The position numbers and the translations under genes were made by a program. This document shows, one piece after another, positions 1 to 12,394 of a stretch of DNA of 64,000 nucleotides. Numbering within the stretch: the stretch's first letter is position 1; the number at the start of each line of letters is the position of its first letter. The stretch is taken from assembly GCA_039621445.1 (NCBI GenBank), contig CP154956.1:93500406-93564405 (forward strand). Direction: 5' to 3'. Source of the DNA: Euglena gracilis. Its lineage: Eukaryota > Euglenida > Euglenophyceae > Euglenales. The notes beneath the pieces were generated by a model. It searched no databases. It saw only the letters and a program-made list of their open reading frames with translations, and was not told the DNA's origin.

Positions 1-3000
1 GGCCCTGGGACAGTTGAGCAGCAAAAGGGATTCGCTTCCAAAACGGTTCGGCAGCACAAGGGATTTTGTTGTTTTGGGGCCCTGGGACAGTTCAGCAGCA
101 AAAGGGATTCGCTTCCAAAACGGTTCAGCAGCTCAAGGGATTTTGTTATTTTGGGGCCCTGGGACAGTTGAGCAGCAAAAGGGATTCGCTTCCAAAACGG
201 TTCGGCAGCACAAGGGATTTTGTTATTTTGGGGCCCTGGGACAGTTGAGCAGCAAAAGGGATTCGCTTCCAAAACGGTTCGGCAGCACAAGGGATTTTGT
301 TATTTTGGGGCCCTGGGACAGTTGAGCAGCAAAAGGGATTCGCTTCCAAAACGGTTCGGCAGCACAAGGGATTTTGTTATTTTGGGGCCCTGGGACAGTT
401 GAGCAGCAAAAGGGCTTCGCTTCCAAAACGGTTCGGCAGCACAAGGGATTTTGTTATTTTGGGGCCCTGGGACAGTTGAGCAGCAAAAGGGATTCGCTTC
501 CAAAACGGTTCGGCAGCACAAGGGATTTTGTTATTTTGGGGCCCTGGGACAGTTGAGCAGCAAAAGGGATTCGCTTCCAAAACGGTTCGGCAGCACAAGG
601 GATTTTGTTATTTTGGGGCCCTGGGACAGTTGAGCAGCAAAAGGGATTCGCTTCCAAAACGGTTCGGCAGCACAAGGGATTTTGTTATTTTGGGGCCCTG
701 GGACAGTTGAGCAGCAAAAGGGATTCGCTTCCAAAACGGCTCGGCAACACAAGGGATTTTGTTATTTTGGGGCCCTGGGACAGTTGAGCAGCAAAAGGGC
801 TTCGCTTCCAAAACGGTTCGGCAGCACAAGGGATTTTGTTATTTTGGGGCCCTGGGACAGTTGAGCAGCAAAAGGGATTCGCTTCCAAAACGGTTCGGCA
901 GCACAAGGGATTTTGTTATTTTGGGGCCCTGGGACAGTTGAGCAGCAAAAGGGATTCGCTTCCAAAACGGTTCGGCAGCACAAGGGATTTTGTTATTTTG
1001 GGGCCCTGGGACAGTTGAGCAGCAAAAGGGATTCGCTTCCAAACGGTTCGGCAGCACAAGGGATTTTGTTATTTTGGGGCCCTGGGACAGTTGAGCAGCA
1101 AAAGGGATTCGCTTCCAAAACGGTTCGGCAGCACAAGGGATTTTGTTATTTTGGGGCCCTGGGACAGTTGAGCAGCAAAAGGGATTCGCTTCCAAAACGG
1201 TTCGGCAACACAAGGGATTTTGTTATTTTGGGGCCCTGGGACAGTTGAGCAGCAAAAGGGATTCGCTTCCAAAACGGTTCGGCAGCACAAGGGATTTTGT
1301 TATTTTGGGGCCCTGGGACAGTTCAGCAGCAAAAGGGATTCGCTTCCAAAACGGTTCAGCAGCTCAAGGGATTTTGTTATTTTGGGGCCCTGGGACAGTT
1401 GAGCAGCAAAAGGGATTCGCTTCCAAAACGGTTCGGCAGCACAAGGGATTTTGTTATTTTGGGGCCCTGGGACAGTTGAGCAGCAAAAGGGATTCGCTTC
1501 CAAAACGGTTCGGCAGCACAAGGGATTTTGTTATTTTGGGGCCCTGGGACAGTTGAGCAGCAAAAGGGCTTCGCTTCCAAAACGGTTCGGCAGCACAAGG
1601 GATTTTGTTATTTTGGGGCCCTGGGACAGTTGAGCAGCAAAAGGGCTTCGCTTCCAAAACGGTTCGGCAGCACAAGGGATTTTGTTATTTTGGGGCCCTG
1701 GGACAGTTGAGCAGCAAAAGGGATTCGCTTCCAAAACGGTTCGGCAGCACAAGGGATTTTGTTATTTTGGGGCCCTGGGACAGTTGAGCAGCAAAAGGGA
1801 TTCGCTTCCAAAACGGTTCGGCAGCACAAGGGATTTTGTTATTTTGGGGCCCTGGGACAGTTGAGCAGCAAAAGGGCTTCGCTTCCAAAACGGTTCGGCA
1901 GCACAAGGGATTTTGTTATTTTGGGGCCCTGGGACAGTTGAGCAGCAAAAGGGATTCGCTTCCAAAACGGTTCGGCAGCACAAGGGATTTTGTTATTTTG
2001 GGGCCCTGGGACAGTTGAGCAGCAAAAGGGATTCGCTTCCAAAACGGTTCGGCAGCACAAGGGATTTTGTTATTTTGGGGCCCTGGGACAGTTGAGCAGC
2101 AAAAGGGATTCGCTTCCAAAACGGTTCGGCAGCACAAGGGATTTTGTTATTTTGGGGCCCTGGGACAGTTGAGCAGCAAAAGGGATTCGCTTCCAAAACG
2201 GCTCGGCAACACAAGGGATTTTGTTATTTTGGGGCCCTGGGACAGTTGAGCAGCAAAAGGGATTCGCTTCCAAAACGGTTGGCAGCACAAGGGATTTTGT
2301 TATTTTGGGGCCCTGGGACAGTTGAGCAGCAAAAGGGATTCGCTTCCAAAACGGCTCGGCAACACAAGGGATTCTCTTATTTTGGGGCCCTAGGACAGTT
2401 GAGCGGCAAAAGGGATTCGCTTCCAAAACGGTTCGGCAGCACAAGGGATTTTGTTGTTTTGGGGCCCTGGGACAGTTGAGCAGCAAAAGGGATTCGCTTC
2501 CAAAACGGTTCAGCAGCTCAAGGGATTTTGTTATTTTGGGGCCCTGGGACAGTTGAGCAGCAAAAGGGATTCGCTTCCAAAACGGTTCGGCAGCACAAGG
2601 GATTTTGTTATTTTGGGGCCCTGGGACAGTTGAGCAGCAAAAGGGATTCGCTTCCAAAACGGTTCGGCAGCACAAGGGATTTTGTTATTTTGGGGCCCTG
2701 GGACAGTTGAGCAGCAAAAGGGCTTCGCTTCCAAAACGGTTCGGCAGCACAAGGGATTTTGTTATTTTGGGGCCCTGGGACAGTTGAGCAGCAAAAGGGG
2801 CTTCGCTTCCAAAACGGTTCGGCAGCACAAGGGATTTTGTTATTTTGGGGCCCTGGGACAGTTGAGCAGCAAAAGGGATTCGCTTCCAAAACGGTTCGGC
2901 AGCACAAGGGATTTTGTTATTTTGGGGCCCTGGGACAGTTGAGCAGCAAAAGGGATTCGCTTCCAAAACGGTTCGGCAGCACAAGGATTTTGTTATTTTG

Positions 3001-6000
3001 GGGCCCTGGGACAGTTGAGCAGCAAAAGGGATTCGCTTCCAAAACGGTTCGGCAGCACAAGGGATTTTGTTATTTTGGGGCCCTGGGACAGTTGAGCAGC
3101 AAAAGGGATTCGCTTCCAAAACGGTTCGGCAGCACAAGGGATTTTGTTATTTTGGGGCCCTGGGACAGTTGAGCAGCAAAAGGGATTCGCTTCCAAAACG
3201 GTTCGGCAGCACAAGGGATTTTGTTATTTTGGGGCCCTGGGACAGTTGAGCAGCAAAAGGGATTCGCTTCCAAATCCGTTTCCGATCACAAGGGATTTTG
3301 TTATTTTGGGGCCCTGGGACAGTTGAGCAGCAAAAGGGATTCGCTTCCAAAACGGTTCGGCAGCACAAGGATTTTGTTATTTTGGGGCCCTGGGACAGTT
3401 GAGCAGCAAAAGGGATTCGCTTCCAAAACGGTTCGGCAGCACAGGGCGGTATTTTGTTATTTTGGGGCCCTGGGACAGTTGAGCAGCAAAAGGGATTCGC
3501 TTCCAAAACGGTTCGGCAGCACAAGGGATTTTGTTATTTTGGGGCCCTGGGACAGTTGAGCAGCAAAAGGGATTCGCTTCCAAAACGGTTCGGCAGCACA
3601 AGGGATTTTGTTATTTTGGGGCCCTGGGACAGTTGAGCAGCAAAAGGGATTCGCTTCCAAAACGGTTCGGCAGCACAAGGGATTTTGTTATTTTGGGGCC
3701 CTGGGACAGTTGAGCAGCAAAAGGGATTCGCTTCCAAAACGGTTCGGCAGCACAAGGGATTTTGTTATTTTGGGGCCCTGGGACAGTTGAGCAGCAAAAG
3801 GGATTCGCTTCCAAAACGGTTCGGCAGCACAAGGGATTTTGTTATTTTGGGGCCCTGGGACAGTTGAGCAGCAAAAGGGCTTCGCTTCCAAAACGGTTCG
3901 GCAGCACAAGGGATTTTGTTATTTTGGGGCCCTGGGACAGTTGAGCAGCAAAAGGGATTCGCTTCCAAAACGGTTCGGCAGCACAAGGGATTTTGTTATT
4001 TTGGGGCCCTGGGACAGTTGAGCAGCAAAAGGGATTCGCTTCCAAAACGGTTTGGCAGCACAAGGGATTTTGTTATTTTGGGGCCCTGGGACAGTTGAGC
4101 AGCAAAAGGGATTCGCTTCCAAAACGGTTCGGCAACAGAAGGGATTTTGTTATTTTGGGGCCCTGGGACAGTTGAGCATCAAAAGGGATTCGCTTCCAAA
4201 ACGGTTCGGCAGCACAAGGGATTTTGTTATTTTGGGGCCCTGGGACAGTTGAGCAGCAAAAGGGATTCGCTTCCAAAACGGTTCGGCAGCACAAGGGATT
4301 TTGTTATTTTGGGGCCCTGGGACAGTTGAGCAGCAAAAGGGATTCGCTTCCAAAACGGTTTGGCAGCACAAGGGATTTTGTTATTTTGGGGCCCTGGGAC
4401 AGTTGAGCAGCAAAAGGGATTCGCTTCCAAAACGGTTCGGCAGCACAAGGGATTTTGTTATTTTGGGGCCCTGGGACAGTTGAGCAGCAAAAGGGATTCG
4501 CTTCCAAAACGGTTCGGCAGCACAAGGGATTTTGTGATTTTGGGGCCCTGGGACCGTTGAGCAGCAAAAGGGATTCGCTTCCAAAACGGTTCGGCAGCAC
4601 AAGGGATTTTGTTATTTTGGGGCCCTGGGACAGTTGAGCAGCAAAAGGGATTCGCTTCCAAAACGGTTCGGCAGCACAAGGGATTTTGTTATTTTGGGGC
4701 CCTGGGACAGTTGAGCAGCAAAAGGGATTCGCTTCCAAAACGGTTTGGCAGCACAAGGGATTTTGTTATTTTGGGGCCCTGGGACAGTTGAGCAGCAAAA
4801 GGGATTCGCTTCCAAAACGGTTCGGCAGCACAAGGGATTTTGTTATTTTGGGGCCCTGGGACAGTTGAGAAGCAAAAGGGATTCGCTTCCAAAACGGTTC
4901 GGCAGCACAAGGGATTTTGTTATTTTGGGGCCCTGGGACAGTTGAGCAGCAAAAGGGATTCACTTCCAAAACGGTTCGGCAGCACAAGGGATTTTGTTAT
5001 TTTGGGGCCCTGGGACAGTTGAGCAGCAAAAGGGATTCGCTTCCAAAACGGTTTGGCAGCACAAGGGATTTTGTTATTTTGGGGCCCTGGGACAGTTGAG
5101 CAGCAAAAGGGATTCGCTTCCAAAACGGTTCGGCAACAAGGGATTTTGTTATTTTGGGGCCCTGGGACAGTTGAGAAGCAAAAGGGATTCGCTTCCAAAA
5201 CGGTTCGGCAGCACAAGGGATTTTGTTATTTTGGGGCCCTGGGACAGTTGAGCAGCAAAAGGGATTCGCTTCCAAAACGGTTCGGCAGCACAAGGGATTT
5301 TGTTATTTTGGGGCCCTGGGACAGTTGAGCAGCAAAAGGGATTCGCTTCCAAAACGGTTCGGCAGCACAAGGGATTTTGTTATTTTGGGGCCCTGGGACA
5401 GTTGAGCAGCAAAAGGGATTCGCTTCCAAAACGGTTCGGCAGCACAAGGGATGTTGTTATTTTGGGGCCCTGGGACAGTTGAGCAGCAAAAGGGATTCGC
5501 TTCCAAAACGGTTCGGCAGCACAAGGGATTTTGTTATTTTGGGGCCCTGGGACAGTTGAGCAGCAAAAGGGATTCGCTTCCAAAACGGTTCGGCAGCACA
5601 AGGGATTTTGTTATTTTGGGGCCCTGGGACAGTTGAGCAGCAAAAGGGATTCGCTTCCAAAACGGTTCGGCAGCACAAGGGATTTTGTTATTTTGGGGCC
5701 CTGGGACAGTTGAGCAGCAAAAGGGATTCGCTTCCAAAACGGTTCGGCAGCACAAGGGATTTTGTTATTTTGGGGCCCTGCGACAGTTGAGCAGCAAAAG
5801 GGATTCGCTTCCAAAACGGTTTGGCAGCACAAGGGATTTTGTTATTTTGGGGCCCTGGGACAGTTGAGCAGCAAAAGGGATTCGCTTCCAAAACGGTTCG
5901 GCAACAGAAGGGATTTTGTTATTTTGGGGCCCTGGGACAGTTCAGCAGCAAAAGGGATTCGCTTCCAAAACGGTTCGGCAGCACAAGGGATTTTGTTATT

Positions 6001-6303
6001 TTGGGGCCCTGGGACAGTTGAGCAGCAAAAGGGATTCGCTTCCAAAACGGTTCGGCTACACAAGGAATTTTGTTATTTTGGGGCCCTGGGACAGTTGAGC
6101 AGCAAAAGGGATTCGCTTCCAAAACGGTTCGGCAGCACAAGGGATTTTGTTATTTTGGGGCCCTGGGACAGTTGAGCAGCAAAAGGGATTCGCTTCCAAA
6201 ACGGTTCGGCAGCACAAGGGATTTTGTTATTTTGGGGCCCTGGGACAGTTGAGCAGCAAAAGGGATTCGCTTCCAAAACGGTTCGGCAGCACAAGGGATT
6301 TTG
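1..6303. repeat. 77-bp satellite array, block 1 (about 82 monomers)
   Basis: Near-perfect head-to-tail 77-bp monomers, each running roughly from GGGATTTTGTTATTTTGGGG to the next GGCAGCACAA. Most monomers differ by only a few bases. Recurrent variants are GGCTTCG for GGATTCG, GGCTCGGCAACAC, GGTTTGGCAGC, GGCAACAGAAGG and CAGTTCAGCAGC. A few units carry indels, for example near 1041, 2280, 2800, 2985, 3276, 3370, 3444 and 5135. Because 77 is not a multiple of 3, a reading frame drifts through all three phases and reaches a stop within three units, so the many short ORFs here are not genes. The array continues off the left edge. Confidence 0.97.
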
Positions 6304-6961
6304 GAGCAGATTACCAGGGACGGCCAGCTACTGTGGAACAGCTGGTACCTGGACGACGGCCTTTTGGTCGGGACCCCGGACAGGATTGAGCACTGCCTAC
6401 GTTTCCTGCTGCAAGACTGTTTCACACCCGTGCTGCCATGTCCCCCACTGGGGTGAAGCGGAAACCCCCGCCTCGGGCCAGTTTCCGGCGTAGGATCGTT
6501 TTTTGGCTCCTCGAGCCGACTTGTGTCGGAAATTTTTTCCCATTCTGCACCCCCCTGTGGCCGAAACTGGGCTATCATTTCCAAGGAGAAACTTCCCAGT
6601 GGACCCTCCCCGACCCCTGAGGGGGGTGTCACTGGGATCTCCAAGGGGGGTGTCTTTGGGGTTTCAACCCCTCCCTGCTCAGTTGAACCAGTGAGAGCCA
6701 ACACCCCCCCCCTGGGTGTCATTTCTCACAGTTTCTGGGCCAAAAAGGAGGTTTTGGGGTGAAATTTGGCCAGTGGTTGCCTGAGTTGAAGAGTCCCACC
6801 CCCCTGCCCCTTTTCCCACAGATGAGGTGGGGGGAAGACAAACCTCACCTTCTTCAAATGATTGATTGTTTTGTTGATCTTCCATCTGCAATTGAAATTC
6901 CAAATTCAATACTTGATTGTAATTGGATGCAATTGCCACAACAAGTACAATGGTGCAACAG
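6304..6961 (-). repeat. LINE/LTR junction fragment amplified in satellite, copy 1
   Basis: Non-satellite insert matching 43100-43763: 114 bp of LINE reverse-transcriptase sequence (including the YLDD motif) joined to 550 bp of the family 2 LTR, in the same orientation as at that locus (the LTR reads on the minus strand). It begins after satellite TTTTG and ends at GGTGCAACAG, where satellite AAGGGATTTTG resumes. This copy lacks six bases (GGCAGC) near 6443. It shares private variants with the other four copies (CTGTGG for CTGTGC, GGGCTATC for GGGCCATC), so the five come from one founder. Confidence 0.93.
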
Positions 6962-7280
6962 AAGGGATTTTGTTATTTTGGGGCCCTGCGACAGTTGAGC
7001 AGCAAAAGGGATTCGCTTCCAAAACGGTTCGGCTACACAAGGGATTTTGTTATTTTGGGGCCCTGGGACAGTTGAGCAGCAAAAGGGATTCGCTTCCAAA
7101 ACGGTTCGGCTACACAAGGGATTTTGTTATTTTGGGGCCCTGGGACAGTTGAGCAGCAAAAGGGATTCGCTTCCAAAACGGTTCGGCAGCACAAGGGATT
7201 TTGTTATTTTGGGGCCCTGGGACAGTTGAGCAGCAAAAGGGATTCGCTTCCAAAACGGTTCGGCAGCACAAGGGATTTTG
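6962..7280. repeat. 77-bp satellite, about 4 monomers inside higher-order unit
   Basis: Four monomers separate junction fragments 1 and 2. Two carry the GGCTACAC variant, which is common in this higher-order region and otherwise seen mainly near 6050 and 41480-41810. Confidence 0.95.
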
Positions 7281-7944
7281 GAGCAGATTACCAGGGACGG
7301 CCAGCTACTGTGGAACAGCTGGTACCTGGACGACGGCCTTTTGGTCGGGACGCCGGACAGGATTGAGCACTGCCTACGTTTCCTGCTGCAAGACTGTTTC
7401 ACACCCGTGCTGCCATGTCCCCCGGCAGCACTGGGGTGAAGCGGAAACCCCCGCCTCGGGCCAGTTTCCGGCGTAGGATCGTTTTTTGGCTCCTCGAGCC
7501 GACTTGTGTCGGAAATTTTTTCCCATTCTGCACCCCCCTGTGGCCGAAACTGGGCTATCATTTCCAAGGAGAAACTTCCCAGTGGACCCTCCCCGACCCC
7601 TGAGGGGGGTGTCACTGGGATCTCCAAGGGGGGTGTCTTTGGGGTTTCAACCCCTCCCTGCTCAGTTGAACCAGTGAGAGCCAACACCCCCCCCCTGGGT
7701 GTCATTTCTCACAGTTTCTGGGCCAAAAAGGAGGTTTTGGGGTGAAATTTGGCCAGTGGTTGCCTGAGTTGAAGAGTCCCACCCCCCTGCCCCTTTTCCC
7801 ACAGATGAGGTGGGGGGAAGACAAACCTCACCTTCTTCAAATGATTGATTGTTTTGTTGATCTTCCATCTGCAATTGAAATTCCAAATTCAATACTTGAT
7901 TGTAATTGGATGCAATTGCCACAACAAGTACAATGGTGCAACAG
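7281..7944 (-). repeat. LINE/LTR junction fragment amplified in satellite, copy 2
   Basis: Same 664-bp fragment as the copy at 6304, with identical left and right junctions. With copy 1 it shares GGAGGTTTTGGGG and CCATCTGCAATTG, which set these two apart from copies 3-5. The spacing from copy 1 is 977 bp and to copy 3 is 984 bp. Confidence 0.93.
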
Positions 7945-8264
7945 AAGGGATTTTGTTATTTTGGGGCCCTGGGACAGTTGAGCAGCAAAAGGGATTCGCT
8001 TCCAAAACGGTTCGGCAGCACAAGGGATTTTGTTATTTTGGGGCCCTGGGACAGTTGAGCAGCAAAAGGGATTCGCTTCCAAAACGGTTCGGCAGCACAA
8101 GGGATTTTGTTATTTTGGGGCCCTGGGACAGTTGAGCAGCAAAAGGGATTCACTTCCAAAACGGTTCGGCAGCACAAGGGATTTTGTTATTTTGGGGCCC
8201 TGGGACAGTTGAGCAGCAAAAGGGATTCGCTTCCAAAAATGGTTCGGCAGCACAAGGGATTTTG
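7945..8264. repeat. 77-bp satellite, about 4 monomers inside higher-order unit
   Basis: Four monomers. The last has an expanded AAAAATGG in place of AAAACGG just before fragment 3; the same variant precedes fragments 4 and 5. Confidence 0.95.
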
Positions 8265-8928
8265 GAGCAGATTACCAGGGACGGCCAGCTACTGTGGAAC
8301 AGCTGGTACCTGGACGACGGCCTTTTGGTCGGGACCCCGGACAGGATTGAGCATTGCCTACGTTTCCTGCTGCAAGACTGTTTCACACCCGTGCTGCCAT
8401 GTCCCCCGGCAGCACTGGGGTGAAGCGGAAACCCCCGCCTCGGGCCAGTTTCCGGCGTAGGATCGTTTTTTGGCTCCTCGAGCCGACTTGTGTCGGAAAT
8501 GTTTTCCCATTCTGCACCCCCCTGTGGCCGAAACTGGGCTATCATTTCCAAGGAGAAACTTCCCAGTGGACCCTCCCCGACCCCTGAGGGGGGTGTCACT
8601 GGGATCTCCAAGGGGGGTGTCTTTGGGGTTTCAACCCCTCCCTGCTCAGTTGAACCAGTGAGAGCCATCACCCCCCCCCTGGGTGTCATTTCTCACAGTT
8701 TCTGGGCCAAAAAGGGGGTTTTGGGGTGAAATTTGGCCAGGGATTGCCTGAGTTGAAGAGTCCCACCCCCCTGCCCCTTTTCCCACAGATGAGGTGGGGG
8801 GAAGACAAACCTCACCTTCTTCAAATGATTGATTGTTTTGTTGATCTTCCATTTGCAATTGAAATTCCAAATTCAATACTTGATTGTAATTGGATGCAAT
8901 TGCCACAACAAGTACAATGGTGCAACAG
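8265..8928 (-). repeat. LINE/LTR junction fragment amplified in satellite, copy 3
   Basis: 664-bp fragment with the same junctions as copies 1 and 2. It carries GGGGGTTTTGGGG, CATTTGCAATTG and GAGCATTGCC. It begins the longer 1.22-kb higher-order unit type (8265 to 9480, then to 10698). Confidence 0.93.
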
Positions 8929-9479
8929 AAGGGATTTTGTTATTTTGGGGCCCTGGGACAGTTCAGCAGCAAAAGGGATTCGCTTCCAAAACGGTTCGGC
9001 AGCACAAGGGATTTTGTTATTTTGGGGCCCTGGGACAGTTGAGCAGCAAAAGGGATTCGCTTCCAAAACGGTTCGGCTACACAAGGGATTTTGTTATTTT
9101 GGGGCCCTGGGACAGTTGAGCAGCAAAAGGGATTCGCTTCCAAAACGGTTCGGCTACACAAGGTATTTTGTTATTTTGGGGCCCTGGGACAGTTGAGCAG
9201 CAAAAGGGATTCACTTCCAAAACGGTTCGGCAGCACAAGGGATTTTGTTATTTTGGGGCCCTGGGACAGTTGAGCAGCAAAAGGGATTCGCTTCCAAAAC
9301 GGTTCGGCAGCACAAGGGATTTTGTTATTTTGGGGCCCGGGCACAGTTGAGCAGCAAAAGGGATTCGCTTCCAAAACGGTTCGGCAGCACAAGGGATTTT
9401 GTTATTTTGGGGCCCTGGGACAGTTGAGCAGCAAAAGGGATTCGCTTCCAAAAATGGTTCGGCAGCACAAGGGATTTTG
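8929..9479. repeat. 77-bp satellite, about 7 monomers inside higher-order unit
   Basis: Seven monomers with an ordered variant pattern: CAGTTCAGCAGC in the first, then GGCTACAC units, then a GGATTCACTTCC unit, then AAAAATGG. The block after copy 4 repeats this order, with one further unit carrying GGATTCACTTCC. Confidence 0.95.
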
Positions 9480-10146
9480 GAGCAGATTACCAGGGACGGC
9501 CAGCTACTGTGGAACAGCTGGTACCTGGACGACGGCCTTTTGGTCGGGACCCCGGACAGGATTGAGCATTGCCTACGTTTCCTGCTGCAAGACTGTTTCA
9601 CACCCGTGCTGCCATGTCCCCCGGCAGCACTGGGGTGAAGCGGAAACCCCCGCCTCGGGCCAGTTTCCGGCGTAGGATCGTTTTTTGGCTCCTCGAGCCG
9701 ACTTGTGTCGGAAATTTTTTCCCATTCTGCACCCCCCTGTGGCCGAAACTGGGCTATCATTTCCAAGGAGAAACTTCCCAGTGGACCCTCCCCGACCCCT
9801 GAGGGGGGTGTCACTGGGATCTCCAAGGGGGGTGTCTTTGGGGTTTCAACCCCTCCCTGCTCAGTTGAACCAGTGAGAGCCATCACCCCCCCCCCCCTGG
9901 GTGTCATTTCTCACAGTTTCTGGGCCAAAAAGGGGGTTTTGGGGTGAAATTTGGCCAGGGATTGCCTGAGTTGAAGAGTCCCACCCCCCTGCCCCTTTTC
10001 CCACAGATGAGGTGGGGGGAAGACAAACCTCACCTTCTTCAAATGATTGATTGTTTTGTTGATCTTCCATTTGCAATTGAAATTCCAAATTCAATACTTG
10101 ATTGTAATTGGATGCAATTGCCACAACAAGTACAATGGTGCAACAG
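9480..10146 (-). repeat. LINE/LTR junction fragment amplified in satellite, copy 4
   Basis: 667-bp version of the same fragment. It is longer than the 664-bp copies through a poly-C run near 9886-9897. Confidence 0.93.
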
Positions 10147-10697
10147 AAGGGATTTTGTTATTTTGGGGCCCTGGGACAGTTCAGCAGCAAAAGGGATTCG
10201 CTTCCAAAACGGTTCGGCAGCACAAGGGATTTTGTTATTTTGGGGCCCTGGGACAGTTGAGCAGCAAAAGGGATTCGCTTCCAAAACGGTTCGGCTACAC
10301 AAGGGATTTTGTTATTTTGGGGCCCTGGGACAGTTGAGCAGCAAAAGGGATTCGCTTCCAAAACGGTTCGGCTACACAAGGGATTTTGTTATTTTGGGGC
10401 CCTGGGACAGTTGAGCAGCAAAAGGGATTCACTTCCAAAACGGTTCGGCAGCACAAGGGATTTTGTTATTTTGGGGCCCTGGGACAGTTGAGCAGCAAAA
10501 GGGATTCACTTCCAAAACGGTTCGGCAGCACAAGGGATTTTGTTATTTTGGGGCCCTGGGACAGTTGAGCAGCAAAAGGGATTCGCTTCCAAAACGGTTC
10601 GGCAGCACAAGGGATTTTGTTATTTTGGGGCCCTGGGACAGTTGAGCAGCAAAAGGGATTCGCTTCCAAAAATGGTTCGGCAGCACAAGGGATTTTG
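10147..10697. repeat. 77-bp satellite, about 7 monomers inside higher-order unit
   Basis: Seven monomers with nearly the same variant order as the block after copy 3, supporting duplication of the whole 1.22-kb unit. Confidence 0.95.
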
Positions 10698-11362
10698 GAG
10701 CAGATTACCAGGGACGGCCAGCTACTGTGGAACAGCTGGTACCTGGACGACGGCCTTTTGGTCGGGACCCCGGACAGGATTGAGAATTGCCTACGTTTCC
10801 TGCTGCAAGACTGTTTCACACCCGTGCTGCCATGTCCCCCGGCAGCACTGGGGTGAAGCGGAAACCCCCGCCTCGGGCCAGTTTCCGGCGTAGGATCGTT
10901 TTTTGGCTCCTCCGGCCGACTTGTGTCGGAAATTTTTTCCCATTCTGCACCCCCCTGTGGCCGAAACTGGGCTATCATTTCCAAGGAGAAACTTCCCAGT
11001 GGACCCTCCCCGACCCCTGAGGGGGGTGTCACTGGGATCTCCAAGGGGGGTGTCTTTGGGGTTTCAACCCCTCCCTGCTCAGTTGAACCAGTGAGAGCCA
11101 TCACCCCCCCCCCTGGGTGTCATTTCTCACAGTTTCTGGGCCAAAAAGGGGGTTTTGGGGTGAAATTTGGCCAGGGATTGCCTGAGTTGAAGAGTCCCAC
11201 CCCCCTGCCCCTTTTCCCACAGATGAGGTGGGGGGAAGACAAACCTCACCTTCTTCAAATGATTGATTGTTTTGTTGATCTTCCATTTGCAATTGAAATT
11301 CCAAATTCAATACTTGATTGTAATTGGATGCAATTGCCACAACAAGTACAATGGTGCAACAG
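10698..11362 (-). repeat. LINE/LTR junction fragment amplified in satellite, copy 5
   Basis: 665-bp fragment with the same junctions. Private changes include GAGAATTGCC and CTCCGGCCGAC. It is the last copy before family 1 element 1a. Confidence 0.93.
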
Positions 11363-11889
11363 AAGGGATTTTGTTATTTTGGGGCCCTGGGACAGTTCAG
11401 CAGCAAAAGGGATTCGCTTCCAAAACGGTTCGGCAGCACAAGGGATTTTGTTATTTTGGGGCCCTGGGACAGTTGAGCAGCAAAAGGGATTCGCTTCCAA
11501 AACGGTTCGGCTACACAAGGGATTTTGTTATTTTGGGGCCCTGGGACAGTTGAGCAGCAAAAGGGATTCGCTTCCAAAACGGTTCGGCAGCACAAGGGAT
11601 TTTGTTATTTTGGGGCCCTGGGACAGTTGAGCAGCAAAAGGGATTCGCTTCCAAAACGGCTCGGCAACACAAGGGATTTTGTTATTTTGGGGCCCTGGGA
11701 CAGTTGAGCAGCAAAAGGGATTCGCTTCCAAAACGGTTCGGCAGCACAAGGGATTTTGTTATTTTGGGGCCCTGGGACAGTTGAGCAGCAAAAGGGATTC
11801 GCTTCCAAAACGGTTCGGCAGCACAAGGGATTTTGTTATTTTGGGGCCCTGGGACAGTTGAGCAGCATAAGGGATTCGCTTCCAAAACG
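11363..11889. repeat. 77-bp satellite, about 7 monomers, interrupted by element 1a
   Basis: Satellite up to CCAAAACG, where the LTR of element 1a begins. The interrupted monomer resumes at 24313. Confidence 0.96.
11886..11889. other. Target-site duplication AACG of element 1a
   Basis: AACG precedes the 5' LTR and recurs at 24313-24316 directly after the 3' LTR. Joining the flanks at one copy restores a normal satellite monomer. Confidence 0.9.
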
Positions 11890-12394
11890 TGTGAGTCAGG
11901 GGTGCTGAGTGCCCAAAATAACATAACCTAACCCAACCCAACCTGATGACTCTGCAGTTAGGATTAGGAAAATCTTATTAGGAATTATTATCAGCTGACT
12001 CCATCTGTCCCTGCACAGGGCTCTGTCTCTGTCACTCATTCTGTCAGTTGTTCAAGAATTATCTGGGATCAATTATCATCAATTATCTGGAACCAATCAT
12101 TATCTTACCCTTGGTTTGGACTTTTGGACTTTGGTACTCTCTTCCTTTGTGGTTTGCTTGTATTGTGCTGTTGGATTTGTGGGATTTTTAAACTTTTGGC
12201 AAATACGAGGTGTGAAACTTTGAGCCAACCCACCTCATTTCACCCAAAACACCCTCAAAACAAAGAAAAATGCAATTTTTAAAACAGGCCGCGAGGGGAA
12301 TTGAAATCACCCTGGGCAGGGTAAAAGATCCTACGCAACGGGGTGCCGGCCCCGAGGAACTGGAAACTCCAGGGCGGGCACCACGGTTACAACA
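11890..12394 (+). repeat. 5' LTR of element 1a
   Basis: 505 bp, TG...CA termini, followed directly by the PBS. A TATA-like TTTTTAAAC lies at 12185-12193, about 80 bp before an ATG at 12270 that opens the gag frame inside the LTR; promoter use is inferred. Near the start is a short CCTAACCCAACCCAACC stretch that looks telomere-like but is simply part of every LTR copy. Confidence 0.95.

Noticed and set aside
1-6303. CRISPR array
   Set aside because: The repeats are contiguous with no unique spacers, and there are no cas genes; the setting is clearly eukaryotic.
6438-6762. Short plus-strand ORFs inside the amplified LTR fragments
   Set aside because: They lie antisense to the LTR, are interrupted, and recur only because the fragment is duplicated.
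1-11889. Hundreds of overlapping 60-200 codon ORFs in the satellite on both strands
   Set aside because: They recur every 77 bp with fixed stops. 77 is not divisible by 3, all frames are equally open, and there is no start context or conserved protein. They are a by-product of the repeat.
11929-11945. Telomere-like CCTAACCCAACCCAACC
   Set aside because: It is only a few degenerate units and is present at the same place in all four family 1 LTRs.
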